The position numbers and the translations under genes were made by a program. Shown in pieces: positions 51,943 through 60,213 of a stretch of DNA of 64,000 bases. The first letter of the stretch is position 1. Every line of letters starts with the position of its first letter. This DNA comes from Mesorhizobium ciceri WSM4083 (lineage in GTDB: Bacteria; Pseudomonadota; Alphaproteobacteria; Rhizobiales; Rhizobiaceae): assembly GCF_000519305.1 (NCBI RefSeq), contig NZ_JAFG01000004.1, positions 682,001-746,000 on the forward strand. Reading direction: 5' to 3'. The notes beneath the pieces were generated by a model. It made no database searches, was not told the origin of the DNA, and saw nothing but the letters and a program-made list of their open reading frames with translations.

Positions 51943-53073
51943 ATGGCGAGGTGCATGAGTCCGTTGGCCAGCCCTCGCAGGCGGACACGACCGCGAATGT
52001 CGCTTGCCTCTACATGTCCGACGCAAATCCTGACTGGCATTGTTCCGGGAAAGGCCGCGCAACAGCGTTTGAGGTGGGTCAGCGCAGCGCCGATGTTGGT
52101 ATTGGCAGGATGCGGCGAGCGGCAGTCGGCCCTCCATGCACACGGTGCGAACGCCCGGAGAATCCTTGATCTGATCTGGTCTTTCAGCGCAGTCGCGGTG
52201 GCCACGTGGCTGCTTGTCATGCTGGTCTTGGCGGCAGCGCTTTTGCGTCGCCGCCTGTCCGAGACAACGCGCTCGCCGCTCGAGATCGATTCACATCAGG
52301 AACGCCGATTTACCCGCGCCGTCGGCAGCGCCATTGGGTTGACCGTTCTGGTGCTCGTCATGCTGACGATAGCGAGTTTTTTCGCAGGCAAATCCATTGC
52401 TTCGCTGAGCGGAACGGAAACGCTTGCCGTGCGGGTCACAGGGCACCAGTGGTGGTGGGAGGTCCGGTATGCCGGTAATGATCCCTCGCAATCGATCGTC
52501 ACGGCAAATGAAATCCATGTCCCGGTTGGCGAACCGGTCAAGGTCGAACTCGATTCGCTCGATGTCATTCATAGCTTCTGGGTGCCGAACCTTGCCGGTA
52601 AGCGCGATCTCATTCCGGGCCGGCCAAGCCAGCTTACCCTCATCGCCGATAAGCCCGGCATCTATCGTGGCCAGTGTGCGGAATTCTGCGGCTATCAGCA
52701 CGCCCATATGGCCATCACCGTCATCGCGGAAAGCCGCGAAGCGTTCGACGCATGGCGATCCAGGCAAAACGCCGTCGCATCAGCGCCTAGCGGCGAGGAA
52801 GAACGCCGCGGCCAACAGGCATTTCTTTCCACCGGCTGTGCGCTCTGCCACACGATAAGAGGCACGCCTGCCAGCGGAACGGTCGGTCCTGATCTTACGC
52901 ATCTCGCCAGCCGACATGCACTGGCCGCGGATACGCTGGCCATGACCCCTGGCGCGCTCGCCGCCTGGATTGCCGATCCACAGTCGATAAAGCCCGGCGC
53001 CAAGATGCCGCGCATTGCCCTTAGCGCCGACGATCTCAACGCGGTCGTCACCTATCTCGGAAGCCTCGAATGA
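51943..53073 (+). CDS. coxB: Cytochrome c oxidase subunit II with fused cytochrome c domain
   Basis: About 376 residues. Lipoprotein-type signal (APMLVLAGC), two spans, then a cupredoxin domain with the full CuA set: His in VIHSFWVPN, Cys-Glu-Cys-His-Met in CAEFCGYQHAHM. QWWWEVRY is the electron-entry Trp block. A C-terminal haem c domain has CALCH and Met in GAKMPRIALS. This is the caa3 layout. The start is not clear: ATG at 51943 is used, 51997 is possible; neither has a good ribosome site. Overlaps subunit I by four bases. Confidence 0.88.
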   Translation: MARCMSPLASPRRRTRPRMSLASTCPTQILTGIVPGKAAQQRLRWVSAAPMLVLAGCGERQSALHAHGANARRILDLIWSFSAVAVATWLLVMLVLAAALLRRRLSETTRSPLEIDSHQERRFTRAVGSAIGLTVLVLVMLTIASFFAGKSIASLSGTETLAVRVTGHQWWWEVRYAGNDPSQSIVTANEIHVPVGEPVKVELDSLDVIHSFWVPNLAGKRDLIPGRPSQLTLIADKPGIYRGQCAEFCGYQHAHMAITVIAESREAFDAWRSRQNAVASAPSGEEERRGQQAFLSTGCALCHTIRGTPASGTVGPDLTHLASRHALAADTLAMTPGALAAWIADPQSIKPGAKMPRIALSADDLNAVVTYLGSLE

Positions 53074-55010
53074 GCGGCATTGCGGGAAAGCCGGCCGAGC
53101 ATACCCAGGAGGGTCTGAAAGGCATCCGTGACACCGGCCTCGAAGAGGTGAGACTGCGCGCCTTTCTGGCGCATGCCTGGCGAACGCCGAAAGGTTTCTA
53201 CGGCTGGCTGGTCACGGTCGATCACAAGCTGATCGGGCGGCGCTATATCGTGACGGCTTTCCTGTTTCTCATCCTGGCGGGTCTGTCGGCGCTCGCCATG
53301 CGTTTCCAGCTTGCCCAGCCTGAGGCCGGCTATATCGGTCCCGATCTCTACAACCAGCTGTTCACGATGCATGGCACGACGATGATGTTTCTGTTTGCCG
53401 TGCCGGTGATGGAGGCTTTCGCCATTTACCTGGTGCCGCTGATGATCGGCACTCGCAATGTCGCCTTTCCGCGGCTCAATGCATTCAGCTACTGGGTCTA
53501 TCTTTCCGGCGGGATGATGATCTGGATCGCCTTCGCCTTCGAAACCGGTGCGGATGCCGGCTGGTTTTCCTACGTGCCGCTCGCCGGACCCGAATATGGC
53601 ATCGGCAAGCGCCCCGATTTCTGGGCGCAGATGGTGACCTACACCGAAGTGTCCGCGCTCGCGGTAGCGGTCGAGATCATCGCGACAGTGTTCAAACAAC
53701 GTGCTCCCGGCATGTCGCTTGACCGCATCCCGATCTATGTCTGGTCCGTCCTCGTCACGGCTTTCGTCATCCTGTTCGCCATGCCGGCCGTGATGGTCTC
53801 GAGCACAATGCTGATCCTGGACCGCCTGGTCGGCACGAAATTTTTCGATCCCGCAGCAGGTGGCGATGCACTGCTGTGGCAGCATCTGTTCTGGTTCTTC
53901 GGCCATCCCGAGGTCTATATCATCTTCATTCCGGCGACCGGCTTCGTCTCCGCGATCCTGCCGACCTTCGTTCGCCGCCCGGTGTTTGGCTATCTCGGCA
54001 TCGTCCTGTCGTTGATCGCGATCGGTTTTCTTTCCTTCGGCCTGTGGGTGCACCACATGTTCGCTACCGGCCTGCCGCAGCTCGGCGAAAGCTTCTTTAC
54101 CGCTTCCTCGATGATGATCGCCATTCCAAGCGGCATTCAGATCTTCTGCTGGATTGCGACGATCTGGGGCGGGCGGCCGATCTTCGCCACGCCCATGCTT
54201 TTCGTGCTCGGCTTCATCTTCACCTTTGTGATCGGCGGCCTGACCGGGGTCATGGTCGCCTCGGTGCCGCTCGACCTGCAGGTGCACGACACCTATTTCG
54301 TGGTTGCCCATTTCCATTATGTGCTGGTCGGGGGTGCCGTCTTCCCCCTGCTCGGCGCCGTTTATTACTGGTTTCCCAAGGTCACCGGACGCATGCTGTC
54401 CGAGAGGCTCGGCCGCTGGAATTTCTGGCTCGTCTTCCTCGGGTTCAATCTCACCTTCTTCCCCATGCATATTCTTGGTCTGCAAGGCATGCCGCGCCGC
54501 GTTTATACGTATCCGCCGGCGAGCGGCTGGGGCGAGATGAACCTCTTCATCAGCCTCTCTTCACTGGTGGTGTTCGCGGGCTTCGCGCTTTTCTTCCTGA
54601 ACCTCCTGCTCAGCATCCGCAACGGCCGTATTGCCGGAGACAATCCCTGGGGCGCGAGCACGCTCGAATGGGCGACGACGTCGCCGCCGCCCTCCTACGA
54701 TTTCTCGCGGCTGCCCGTGGTGACTCACCGCGAACCGCTGTGGGCCGAGCCCGACATGCTCCCCGTGGTCGAGGGTCTGCGTGTCGACGCCCGCGAGGTG
54801 CTCGCCGGCACGGTCGCCGATGCGGTGCCGCAAATAAGGGTGCCATCGGCTGACAACTCGATCTGGCCGTTGCTGTCGGCCATTGCGGTCGGCGGCGCAT
54901 TTCTCGGTTCGATATACACGCCGTGGGCGGTGGTCTGGGGAGCGATCCCGGTTTCGATCGGCTTCATCTGTTGGTTCTGGCCGAAGGGCGAACCGGAGGA
55001 CGAGGAATGA
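53070..55010 (+). CDS. coxA: Cytochrome c oxidase subunit I with altered proton-channel residues
   Basis: 646 residues, 12 core spans plus a C-terminal extension with two more. CuB ligands in GHPEVYIIFIP (His279, Glu281, cross-linked Tyr283), the HH pair at 328-329 in WVHHMFATG, and haem ligands in MHGTTMMFLF and AHFHYVL. Two channel positions differ from the standard A1 oxidase: the D-channel Asp in GAPDMAFPRLN is Asn130 (GTRNVAFPRLN), and the K-channel Lys in PTGIKIF is Gln357 (PSGIQIF). Glu281 is kept. So this subfamily may take protons differently or pump less. Coupled to coxB by four bases. Confidence 0.9.
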   Translation: MSGIAGKPAEHTQEGLKGIRDTGLEEVRLRAFLAHAWRTPKGFYGWLVTVDHKLIGRRYIVTAFLFLILAGLSALAMRFQLAQPEAGYIGPDLYNQLFTMHGTTMMFLFAVPVMEAFAIYLVPLMIGTRNVAFPRLNAFSYWVYLSGGMMIWIAFAFETGADAGWFSYVPLAGPEYGIGKRPDFWAQMVTYTEVSALAVAVEIIATVFKQRAPGMSLDRIPIYVWSVLVTAFVILFAMPAVMVSSTMLILDRLVGTKFFDPAAGGDALLWQHLFWFFGHPEVYIIFIPATGFVSAILPTFVRRPVFGYLGIVLSLIAIGFLSFGLWVHHMFATGLPQLGESFFTASSMMIAIPSGIQIFCWIATIWGGRPIFATPMLFVLGFIFTFVIGGLTGVMVASVPLDLQVHDTYFVVAHFHYVLVGGAVFPLLGAVYYWFPKVTGRMLSERLGRWNFWLVFLGFNLTFFPMHILGLQGMPRRVYTYPPASGWGEMNLFISLSSLVVFAGFALFFLNLLLSIRNGRIAGDNPWGASTLEWATTSPPPSYDFSRLPVVTHREPLWAEPDMLPVVEGLRVDAREVLAGTVADAVPQIRVPSADNSIWPLLSAIAVGGAFLGSIYTPWAVVWGAIPVSIGFICWFWPKGEPEDEE

Positions 55011-55609
55011 GGCACCGTCCCGTCGCCGACATCAGTCACCTGCCCACATACGATTTCGGGTCAGCGAGCCCGATGTGGTGGGGAACCCTTGCCTTCATTG
55101 CCCTCGAGGCAACCGGTTTTGCCTTGGCGATAGGCACTTACTTCTATCTGGCTGTGCTGGCCCGGCATTGGCCCATTGGGGCCCCTGCGCCAGATCTGCT
55201 GCCGGGCACGGCAGTACTGGTTATTCTGGTTGCCAGCGTCGTGCCCAACCACATGATCGAGTTTTGGGCACGTCGCCAGGACCTGGCGAAAGTTCGCCTT
55301 GGCATGGTCGTCATGTCGATCGTCGGAATTCTTCCGCTGATCGTTCGCATCTGGGAATTTCCGGCTCTGCGGATTTCCTGGGATCAGAACGCTTACGGAT
55401 CGATCGTCTGGTTCCTGCTCGGGCTGCATACGACGCATCTCCTTACCGATGTCGGCGACACGATCGTCCTGGCGGTTCTCATGTTCACGCAAAAAGGCAA
55501 GGCGGGCCGCCGCTTCAGCGACGTCTCGGACAACGCCTTCTACTGGGACTTCGTCGTCGTCTCATGGGTCGTGCTCTACCTTGTTATTTATTGGGCTCCG
55601 AGGATGTGA
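55007..55609 (+). CDS. coxC: Cytochrome c oxidase subunit III
   Basis: 200 residues, five spans. WWGTLAFIALEATGFALAIG, FYLAVLARHWPIG and the late LLGLHTTHLLTDVGDTIVLA with its His and the end DFVVVSWVVLYLVIYWAPR match the short subunit III of caa3-type oxidases. It supports oxygen entry and subunit I stability in the family. ATG at 55007 overlaps the subunit I stop by four bases. Confidence 0.85.
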   Translation: MRHRPVADISHLPTYDFGSASPMWWGTLAFIALEATGFALAIGTYFYLAVLARHWPIGAPAPDLLPGTAVLVILVASVVPNHMIEFWARRQDLAKVRLGMVVMSIVGILPLIVRIWEFPALRISWDQNAYGSIVWFLLGLHTTHLLTDVGDTIVLAVLMFTQKGKAGRRFSDVSDNAFYWDFVVVSWVVLYLVIYWAPRM

Positions 55610-55610
55610 G

Positions 55611-55952
55611 ATGCAGGCGATCCGTACCGGCGTTTCCTGGGCAGGCCTGGTCAGCGGACCAGTTGCGTGGGCAATAACGCTGCAGCTCGATTATTCCATT
55701 GCATCCTGGCAATGCCACGCAGGCTTTCGTCCCACTGCCTTGTTCTCATTGATAGGCGCCGCTGTCGCCCTGGCAGGCGCGCTGCTGTCGTGGCACGCCG
55801 TTCATGACCGCGGACATGGTACGGTTCCGCCCCTGAAGGCGCGCACGCGCGCATTCCTTGCCAGGACTTCGGTGGGCATCGGGGCGCTGTTCGCGCTCAT
55901 CTTGCTGGCGCAAATGATGGCAGGGCTGATCTTCAGCGGGTGCGAACTGTGA
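55611..55952 (+). CDS. Hypothetical membrane protein in the oxidase operon
   Basis: 113 residues with three spans (WAGLVSGPVAWAITLQLDYS, LFSLIGAAVALAGALL, VGIGALFALILLAQMMAGLI). Not recognised, though small membrane proteins of this sort are frequent in alphaproteobacterial oxidase clusters. The ATG at 55611 is one base after the coxC stop, and the stop overlaps the start of the cytochrome gene by four bases (GTGA), so it is certainly in the operon. Confidence 0.65.
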   Translation: MQAIRTGVSWAGLVSGPVAWAITLQLDYSIASWQCHAGFRPTALFSLIGAAVALAGALLSWHAVHDRGHGTVPPLKARTRAFLARTSVGIGALFALILLAQMMAGLIFSGCEL

Positions 55953-57421
55953 CAATGCCAACCCTGAGATTGGCCATCCGCCGGTGCGCGCTTTGGCCTG
56001 CCATGGGCATTCCATTCCCGGCCGTCACCTCCCGGGCGGTCGCGCTCGTCCTGGTATCGTTGGTCCTTTGCACCGAGCTGCCGGCGAGCGAAATCCAGAA
56101 GGGTGAATACCTTACCCGAGCGGCCGACTGCATCGGCTGCCACACGTCCAATCCGAGCCGCCCGTTCGCTGGAGGCTATCGCGTGCCGACCCCCTTCGGC
56201 GATGTATACTCGACCAACATCACACCTGATCCCGATACGGGCATCGGACGCTATTCCGCGGACGAGTTCGTGCGAGCCGTGCAGAAAGGCATCAGGCGCG
56301 ACGGAGCCGATCTCTATCCCGCCATGCCCTATGACAGCTTCGCCGCGATGAGCCGCGAGGACGTGCTTGCGATCCGGGCCTACCTTCTGGCGCAGCCGCC
56401 GATCTCCCAGCCGCGGCCGCGAAACATCCTGCCCTTTCCATTCAACCAGCGCTGGACAGTTGCGCTGTGGAAGCTCGCGAACCTGCGCACCGGCAGTTTC
56501 ACGCCCGATCGGAGCCGGACCGCCGCATGGAACAGGGGAGCCTACCTTGTCGAGGCGCTCGGCCACTGCGGTGCCTGCCACACGCCAAGGAATGCGACGT
56601 TCGGCATGGATGAAGACCACAAGCTTGCCGGCGGCACCGCCGGCATCTGGCACGCCTTCAACATCACCAGCGACAAGATCGCAGGCGTCGGCGACTGGAG
56701 CAACGAAGAGCTGTCTCGATTTCTGAAAACCGGCGCCGTGCCCGGGAAGGCCTACGCGGGCGGGCCGATGGCGGAAACGGTCATGAACAGCCTGCAGCAT
56801 CTTTCCGACGACGATATCCAGGCTATTGTCGCCTATCTCAGGGACGTGCCCGCTCAACCGGGAGACGAAAAGCAGCCGCGTTTCTCATGGGGTAACGCGC
56901 CCGCGGCCGACGGCGATGCTGGAACCGAAGGGATGACGCAAGGCAGCGGGACCGCAACCGGCGATGATCTCTATCGATCGCTCTGTTCGACGTGCCATGG
57001 GGCGACCGGAGGCGGATCATCAGACGGATCCTATCCGTCCTTGACCCGCAACAGCACCGCCGGCGCGGCCACGCCCGAGGATGTCGTCATGACCATCCTT
57101 GAAGGCGTCAAAGCTGGGGACGTGGCGGGGCGTCAATCGATGGCGGCTTTCGGCGGCTGGCTGGACGATGGCCAGGTGGCAGCCCTTGCAAATTACGTCA
57201 CCGCTCGGTTCGGAAATCCCGACGTCAACGTCACCGCGGCCGATGTACGCCAGATGCGGGCAGGCTCGACAACAAGCCGGACAATCATGATTCTGGCGGC
57301 TCAATCACTTGCGGCGGGCGCCGCCGTGTTGATGCTTGGCCTGCTGCTTCTGCTGGCAAGACGTCTGCGCCGTGGGACCAGTTCAGCGCGCCTCATGTTC
57401 TTGCATAGAGATAGGCGGTAA
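55949..57421 (+). CDS. Tri-haem cytochrome c (alcohol-dehydrogenase-subunit-like)
   Basis: 490 residues. N-terminal signal (AVALVLVSLVLCTELPASE), three haem c motifs (CIGCH, CGACH, CSTCH) and a C-terminal span (MILAAQSLAAGAAVLMLGLL). The order and the ADEFVRAVQKGIRRDGADLYP and FNITSDKIAGVGDWSNEEL blocks are like the AdhB-type cytochrome subunits that pass electrons from periplasmic dehydrogenases to the oxidase or quinones. I take the GTG at 55949, coupled to the previous stop; the ATG at 55955 is possible. Ends convergent with and 29 bases inside the next gene. Confidence 0.85.
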   Translation: MTMPTLRLAIRRCALWPAMGIPFPAVTSRAVALVLVSLVLCTELPASEIQKGEYLTRAADCIGCHTSNPSRPFAGGYRVPTPFGDVYSTNITPDPDTGIGRYSADEFVRAVQKGIRRDGADLYPAMPYDSFAAMSREDVLAIRAYLLAQPPISQPRPRNILPFPFNQRWTVALWKLANLRTGSFTPDRSRTAAWNRGAYLVEALGHCGACHTPRNATFGMDEDHKLAGGTAGIWHAFNITSDKIAGVGDWSNEELSRFLKTGAVPGKAYAGGPMAETVMNSLQHLSDDDIQAIVAYLRDVPAQPGDEKQPRFSWGNAPAADGDAGTEGMTQGSGTATGDDLYRSLCSTCHGATGGGSSDGSYPSLTRNSTAGAATPEDVVMTILEGVKAGDVAGRQSMAAFGGWLDDGQVAALANYVTARFGNPDVNVTAADVRQMRAGSTTSRTIMILAAQSLAAGAAVLMLGLLLLLARRLRRGTSSARLMFLHRDRR

Positions 57422-57818
57422 TGTCGCGCGCCTCTTGAGGCGACAGATTTGTATTGGGCATGGCCGTGTTCGGGTCTACGTCCCGCGCCCTGCTGATCCA
57501 GCGCATCATCGCATCCGGGGTGGCTTGCGACGCCCCGATATATCCTCTTTCGACGACGCCTTGCAGGGACGGACCGACGGTGCCATGGGCGCCGGGCACC
57601 CCCGGGATTTCGTGACATCCGCCACAGCCGTTGCGGATCATTGCCGGGACGGCCCGTTCAGGGTCGCCGCCGATGGCCTGCACGATGGTGGTTTGTCGCA
57701 GACTGTTGCTGCGAACCGATCCACTGGCAAAGGCGGCAAAACCGATGACGACAGCCGCCGATGCTCCTGCCAACCACAAGAATTGGGGCGACGCTTGCTT
57801 GGCGGCCTGCCGGTTCAT
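57393..57818 (-). CDS. Mono-haem cytochrome c
   Basis: 141 residues. Short N-terminal anchor/signal (LWLAGASAAVVIGFAAFASG), one haem site NGCGGCHEIPGVPGAHGTVG and a Met ligand in NTAMPNTNLSPQ. Class I fold, periplasmic or membrane-anchored. It lies on the opposite strand to the oxidase operon and overlaps the end of the tri-haem gene by 29 bases. It may serve as electron donor to the same oxidase. Confidence 0.8.
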   Translation of the reverse strand: MNRQAAKQASPQFLWLAGASAAVVIGFAAFASGSVRSNSLRQTTIVQAIGGDPERAVPAMIRNGCGGCHEIPGVPGAHGTVGPSLQGVVERGYIGASQATPDAMMRWISRARDVDPNTAMPNTNLSPQEARDITAYLYART

Positions 57819-57898
57819 CTGCGCTTACTGCTCTCAGCGCTCAATGCGCTGCCGGATTCTGCCGAAGCACTGGTCCGGCAGCGGATTGAGGAACCAGC

Positions 57899-58222
57899 TC
57901 ATTTATTACAGTTCTGCACATTCGATGTTGTCGTGCCGGTCGCGGTGTTGTTGTCGGTATCATTGCCTGCCGCATCTTTGCAGCGGTCAGTCATGCCACC
58001 TGATTTCGTTGTCGAATTTGTCGAATTCGTAGTGCTGGGATCGGAAGGATTCACGGACGTTCCAGAGCCGGTGCCGCTGTTGCCCCCGGTATTTCCAGAC
58101 GTAGCGCCGGTGCCGTTGTTCGAGCCGGTGCCAGTGGTGGAGCCGGAACCGTTCGACTGCGCCATTGCCGATGTGGCCAATGTAAGCGCGAGCACAGCGG
58201 CGGAGAGAAGTTTGACAATCAT
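57899..58222 (-). CDS. Small secreted Ser/Thr/Gly/Asn-rich protein
   Basis: 107 residues from an ATG at 58222 with GGAGATCC upstream. A cleavable signal (LLSAAVLALTLATSAMAQ) is followed by low-complexity Gly/Thr/Ser/Asn sequence (GSGSTTGTGSNNGTGATSGN) and a short tail with two Cys (DRCKDAAGND, VQNCNK). Probably periplasmic or secreted, unstructured. No function known; stress-type promoter at 58255. Its composition resembles that of the lipoprotein at 13568. Confidence 0.65.
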   Translation of the reverse strand: MIVKLLSAAVLALTLATSAMAQSNGSGSTTGTGSNNGTGATSGNTGGNSGTGSGTSVNPSDPSTTNSTNSTTKSGGMTDRCKDAAGNDTDNNTATGTTTSNVQNCNK

Positions 58223-58254
58223 GGTGGATCTCCTGGTTGGATGTACCGCCACCA

Positions 58255-58279
58255 AACCAATCTTTTCCTGATATGTTCC
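58255..58279 (-). promoter_or_regulatory. EcfG-type stress promoter (GGAAC-N16-GGTT)
   Basis: Minus strand GGAAC (58279-58275) and GGTT (58258-58255), spacing 16, 32 bases before the gene at 58222. Confidence 0.6.
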
Positions 58280-58529
58280 CGGCGAAATCGTGTTCAGCAA
58301 AATTCTTGTGAAACGGGTTTCCGTACCGATACTGCAGACCGGCAGAAGTGGTTGGCCGCGCGCCGGCGGTCGACATAGGTGCGCCGCTGGCGCCGTCCGG
58401 TCGCTGGGGTAGCGCTAGCCGCATGCCCTCGCCGGAAGCATAGTTGCTCACTGGTGGCCGCTGCCGGCGGCCCCGACCAACGCCCGATCATCCCCGGATC
58501 GGAGGCAGCTCCAATCATCGCCATGAAAG

Positions 58530-58658
58530 TCATACTAACGGGCCGAACACGAATATAGCCAGTAGAACAAGAAAAATCACAGCGATAACTGCGATTGCCC
58601 ACATGACAATTCTTCTTGTCCCCCGTTGCTCTTGCTTGCGAGAGATATTTTCTGCCAC
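58530..58658 (-). CDS. Very small single-pass membrane protein
   Basis: 42 residues from a GTG at 58658 with AAGGA nine bases upstream. A basic segment (SRKQEQRGTRR) precedes one span (AIAVIAVIFLVLLAIFVFG) ending the protein. Not recognised. Such peptides are easy to miss; the codon pattern, ribosome site and charge rule (positive inside) support it. An internal ATG at 58604 would give only the span. Confidence 0.45.
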   Translation of the reverse strand: MAENISRKQEQRGTRRIVMWAIAVIAVIFLVLLAIFVFGPLV

Positions 58659-58770
58659 AGTACGAAATCCTTGCCGCAAAATTCAGCTAACGAGAAGGCT
58701 CAGCGCCTGCATGGTCCTGCCGGACTGTTGGGCCGCGTCCTGGAATTGGCCACAGCCGGGGCTCACATGC

Positions 58771-58974
58771 CTACCAACCCTGCCGCCCGTACCAATCATC
58801 GACATCGCGCCGCACACGGTCCTTTTCGATGCCGTAACGCTCCTGGATTTTGCCTTCGAGTTGATCGCGCTTGCCTGCGATGCGGTCAAGGTCGTCATCG
58901 GTGAGTTTACCCCACTGCTCCTTGACCTTGCCTTTCACCTGTTTCCAGTTTCCTTCCACGCGGTTCCAGTCCAT
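58771..58974 (-). CDS. CsbD-family stress protein
   Basis: 67 residues. MDWNRVEGNWKQVKGKVKEQ and WGKLTDDDLDRIAGKRDQLE are CsbD signatures. CsbD-like proteins are induced by general stress in many bacteria; their biochemical role is unknown. A full-consensus EcfG promoter lies at 59014-59038. Confidence 0.92.
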   Translation of the reverse strand: MDWNRVEGNWKQVKGKVKEQWGKLTDDDLDRIAGKRDQLEGKIQERYGIEKDRVRRDVDDWYGRQGW

Positions 58975-59013
58975 GACACCGTTCTCCCTGTTTTGGAAAG
59001 GTCCGGAATAGGA

Positions 59014-59038
59014 AACGCAATCCGGTCGAGGATGTTCC
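59014..59038 (-). promoter_or_regulatory. EcfG-type stress promoter, full consensus (GGAAC-N16-CGTT)
   Basis: Minus strand GGAAC (59038-59034) and CGTT (59017-59014), spacing 16, 39 bases before the csbD-like start. Confidence 0.7.
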
Positions 59039-59317
59039 TCGAAATAGCCGGCGCGCTGCCCGATGCCAAATCGGTTGACAGAAAGTCATGTCGCGCTTTG
59101 AGGACGTAGTGTTCGAACCACACTTCAGCCGAGCCATCCTCGCGCGCTCAAACCCGCCTGTTTGCTATGCGCCAAGGCTCTAAACGGTTCCGACGATGCT
59201 TTGCATTCGTACCCGACCACGTTCGAGTGCTGTCAGGTTGTTAAGTAAGGCAATCGAGCAGGCGAAAAATCAACGCTAACTCCAGCGGGGCGATAACACG
59301 CGATTGCCGCCGGTCCC

Positions 59318-59335
59318 CTACTCCCACTCGATTGT
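59318..59335 (-). other. Copy of the guaA 3' end (possible attachment-site scar) in a gene-free gap
   Basis: Read on the minus strand, these 18 bases encode Thr-Ile-Glu-Trp-Glu-stop, the exact C-terminus of GMP synthase. The codon before it is a stop, so no guaA gene is attached. The 3' end of guaA is a known integration target of tyrosine recombinases, including one of the three used by tripartite Mesorhizobium ICEs. The sequence beyond (59336-59480) is strikingly AT-rich. The gap 59039-59799 contains no credible gene. I infer a footprint of integration; it could also be chance because the match is short. Confidence 0.5.
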
Positions 59336-59799
59336 TTAAAGACCATATAACCCATTGAAATCACTGTCAAATATTTCCTGAAACGGGGAAAAGAACGACA
59401 CTAGAACCGTCAGAAAATTACGCTATTGATTTTAAAGAGAAAATCGCAACAAAAAATATTTTGAGGTTTCACCAACTATCGAGAACAATCGGACGATTTT
59501 TGCAGCCCAACGGCGTCTGGCGGGGCGCGTATGCCGTCTCGAAAAGTGCCGTCACCGCTCAGGTTGTGTGCATTTTCGCTTCGAAATCAATGGTCATGGT
59601 GGGTCCGGAGGATGTAGCGAGAACGTTGATTTTATTGACTTTTTCTTGGGCAGAAAATCAGAGATCTTCCGCATCGTTCCGTATGGTTCCGCGGCCAATG
59701 GGCGACGTCTGGTCCGCAGGTTTAAATCTTGGATACGCAACCACCGATACCGGCATTCGCTGATCGCAGCAATGGGAGCGTTTCCGATCAAGATCCCAA

Positions 59800-60132
59800 T
59801 CAGACCGGTGCGTACTCATTTGCCTCGAAAACATGGTGATGCACGCGGCCGGTGAACATCTTCAGCAGTTCACCGGTGACCTCCCGGCTTTTAAATCTTA
59901 CGTCGGATTGAAGCGCCCGGTTGCAGGTGTCCATGTCCGGATAGCGAATGGCCAGCGCCATCGCGTAGGTGGGCGCGCCTTCGTCGCGCGCCGTACCGTC
60001 GAGAACGCGCACTTCCTCGGCGCCGGGAAACTGAGTCCAGAGCGGCACCAGCCTGTCCCTGACGAAGCGCCGGAACTCGCTCTCTTGTCCGGGATGGATT
60101 TCACCTTCGAAGAGGGCGTAGCGAATGATCAT
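59800..60132 (-). CDS. EthD/ABM-like dimeric barrel protein
   Basis: 110 residues. YALFEGEIHPGQESEFRRFV at the start, LVPLWTQFPGAEEVRVLDGT and MALAIRYPDMDTCNRALQSD then HHHVFEANEYAPV form the four-strand alpha+beta barrel of the EthD/antibiotic-monooxygenase group. Members act as small enzymes or isomerases on unstable sugar or aromatic intermediates, for example in rhamnose use. It is the last gene of the downstream importer operon, 81 bases after the binding protein. Confidence 0.7.
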   Translation of the reverse strand: MIIRYALFEGEIHPGQESEFRRFVRDRLVPLWTQFPGAEEVRVLDGTARDEGAPTYAMALAIRYPDMDTCNRALQSDVRFKSREVTGELLKMFTGRVHHHVFEANEYAPV

Positions 60133-60213
60133 GGCGAGGCTTTCCTGATTGTGTGCTTGTGACGTCTGTCGGCTTGCGGGCGCATCGGGTGATACGCCCG
60201 CCTTGGTGCGTGC

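Noticed and set aside
53052..54485. A 477-codon open frame opposite oxidase subunit I
   Set aside because: Its composition is rich in His, Asp, Glu and Arg as expected of an antisense frame, with no domain; subunit I is certain.
59461..59791. Open frames on both strands in the gap, one containing an IQDLNL-like stretch often seen near integration or tRNA ends
   Set aside because: No ribosome site, no family, and no tRNA fold could be built; kept only as part of the possible integration scar.
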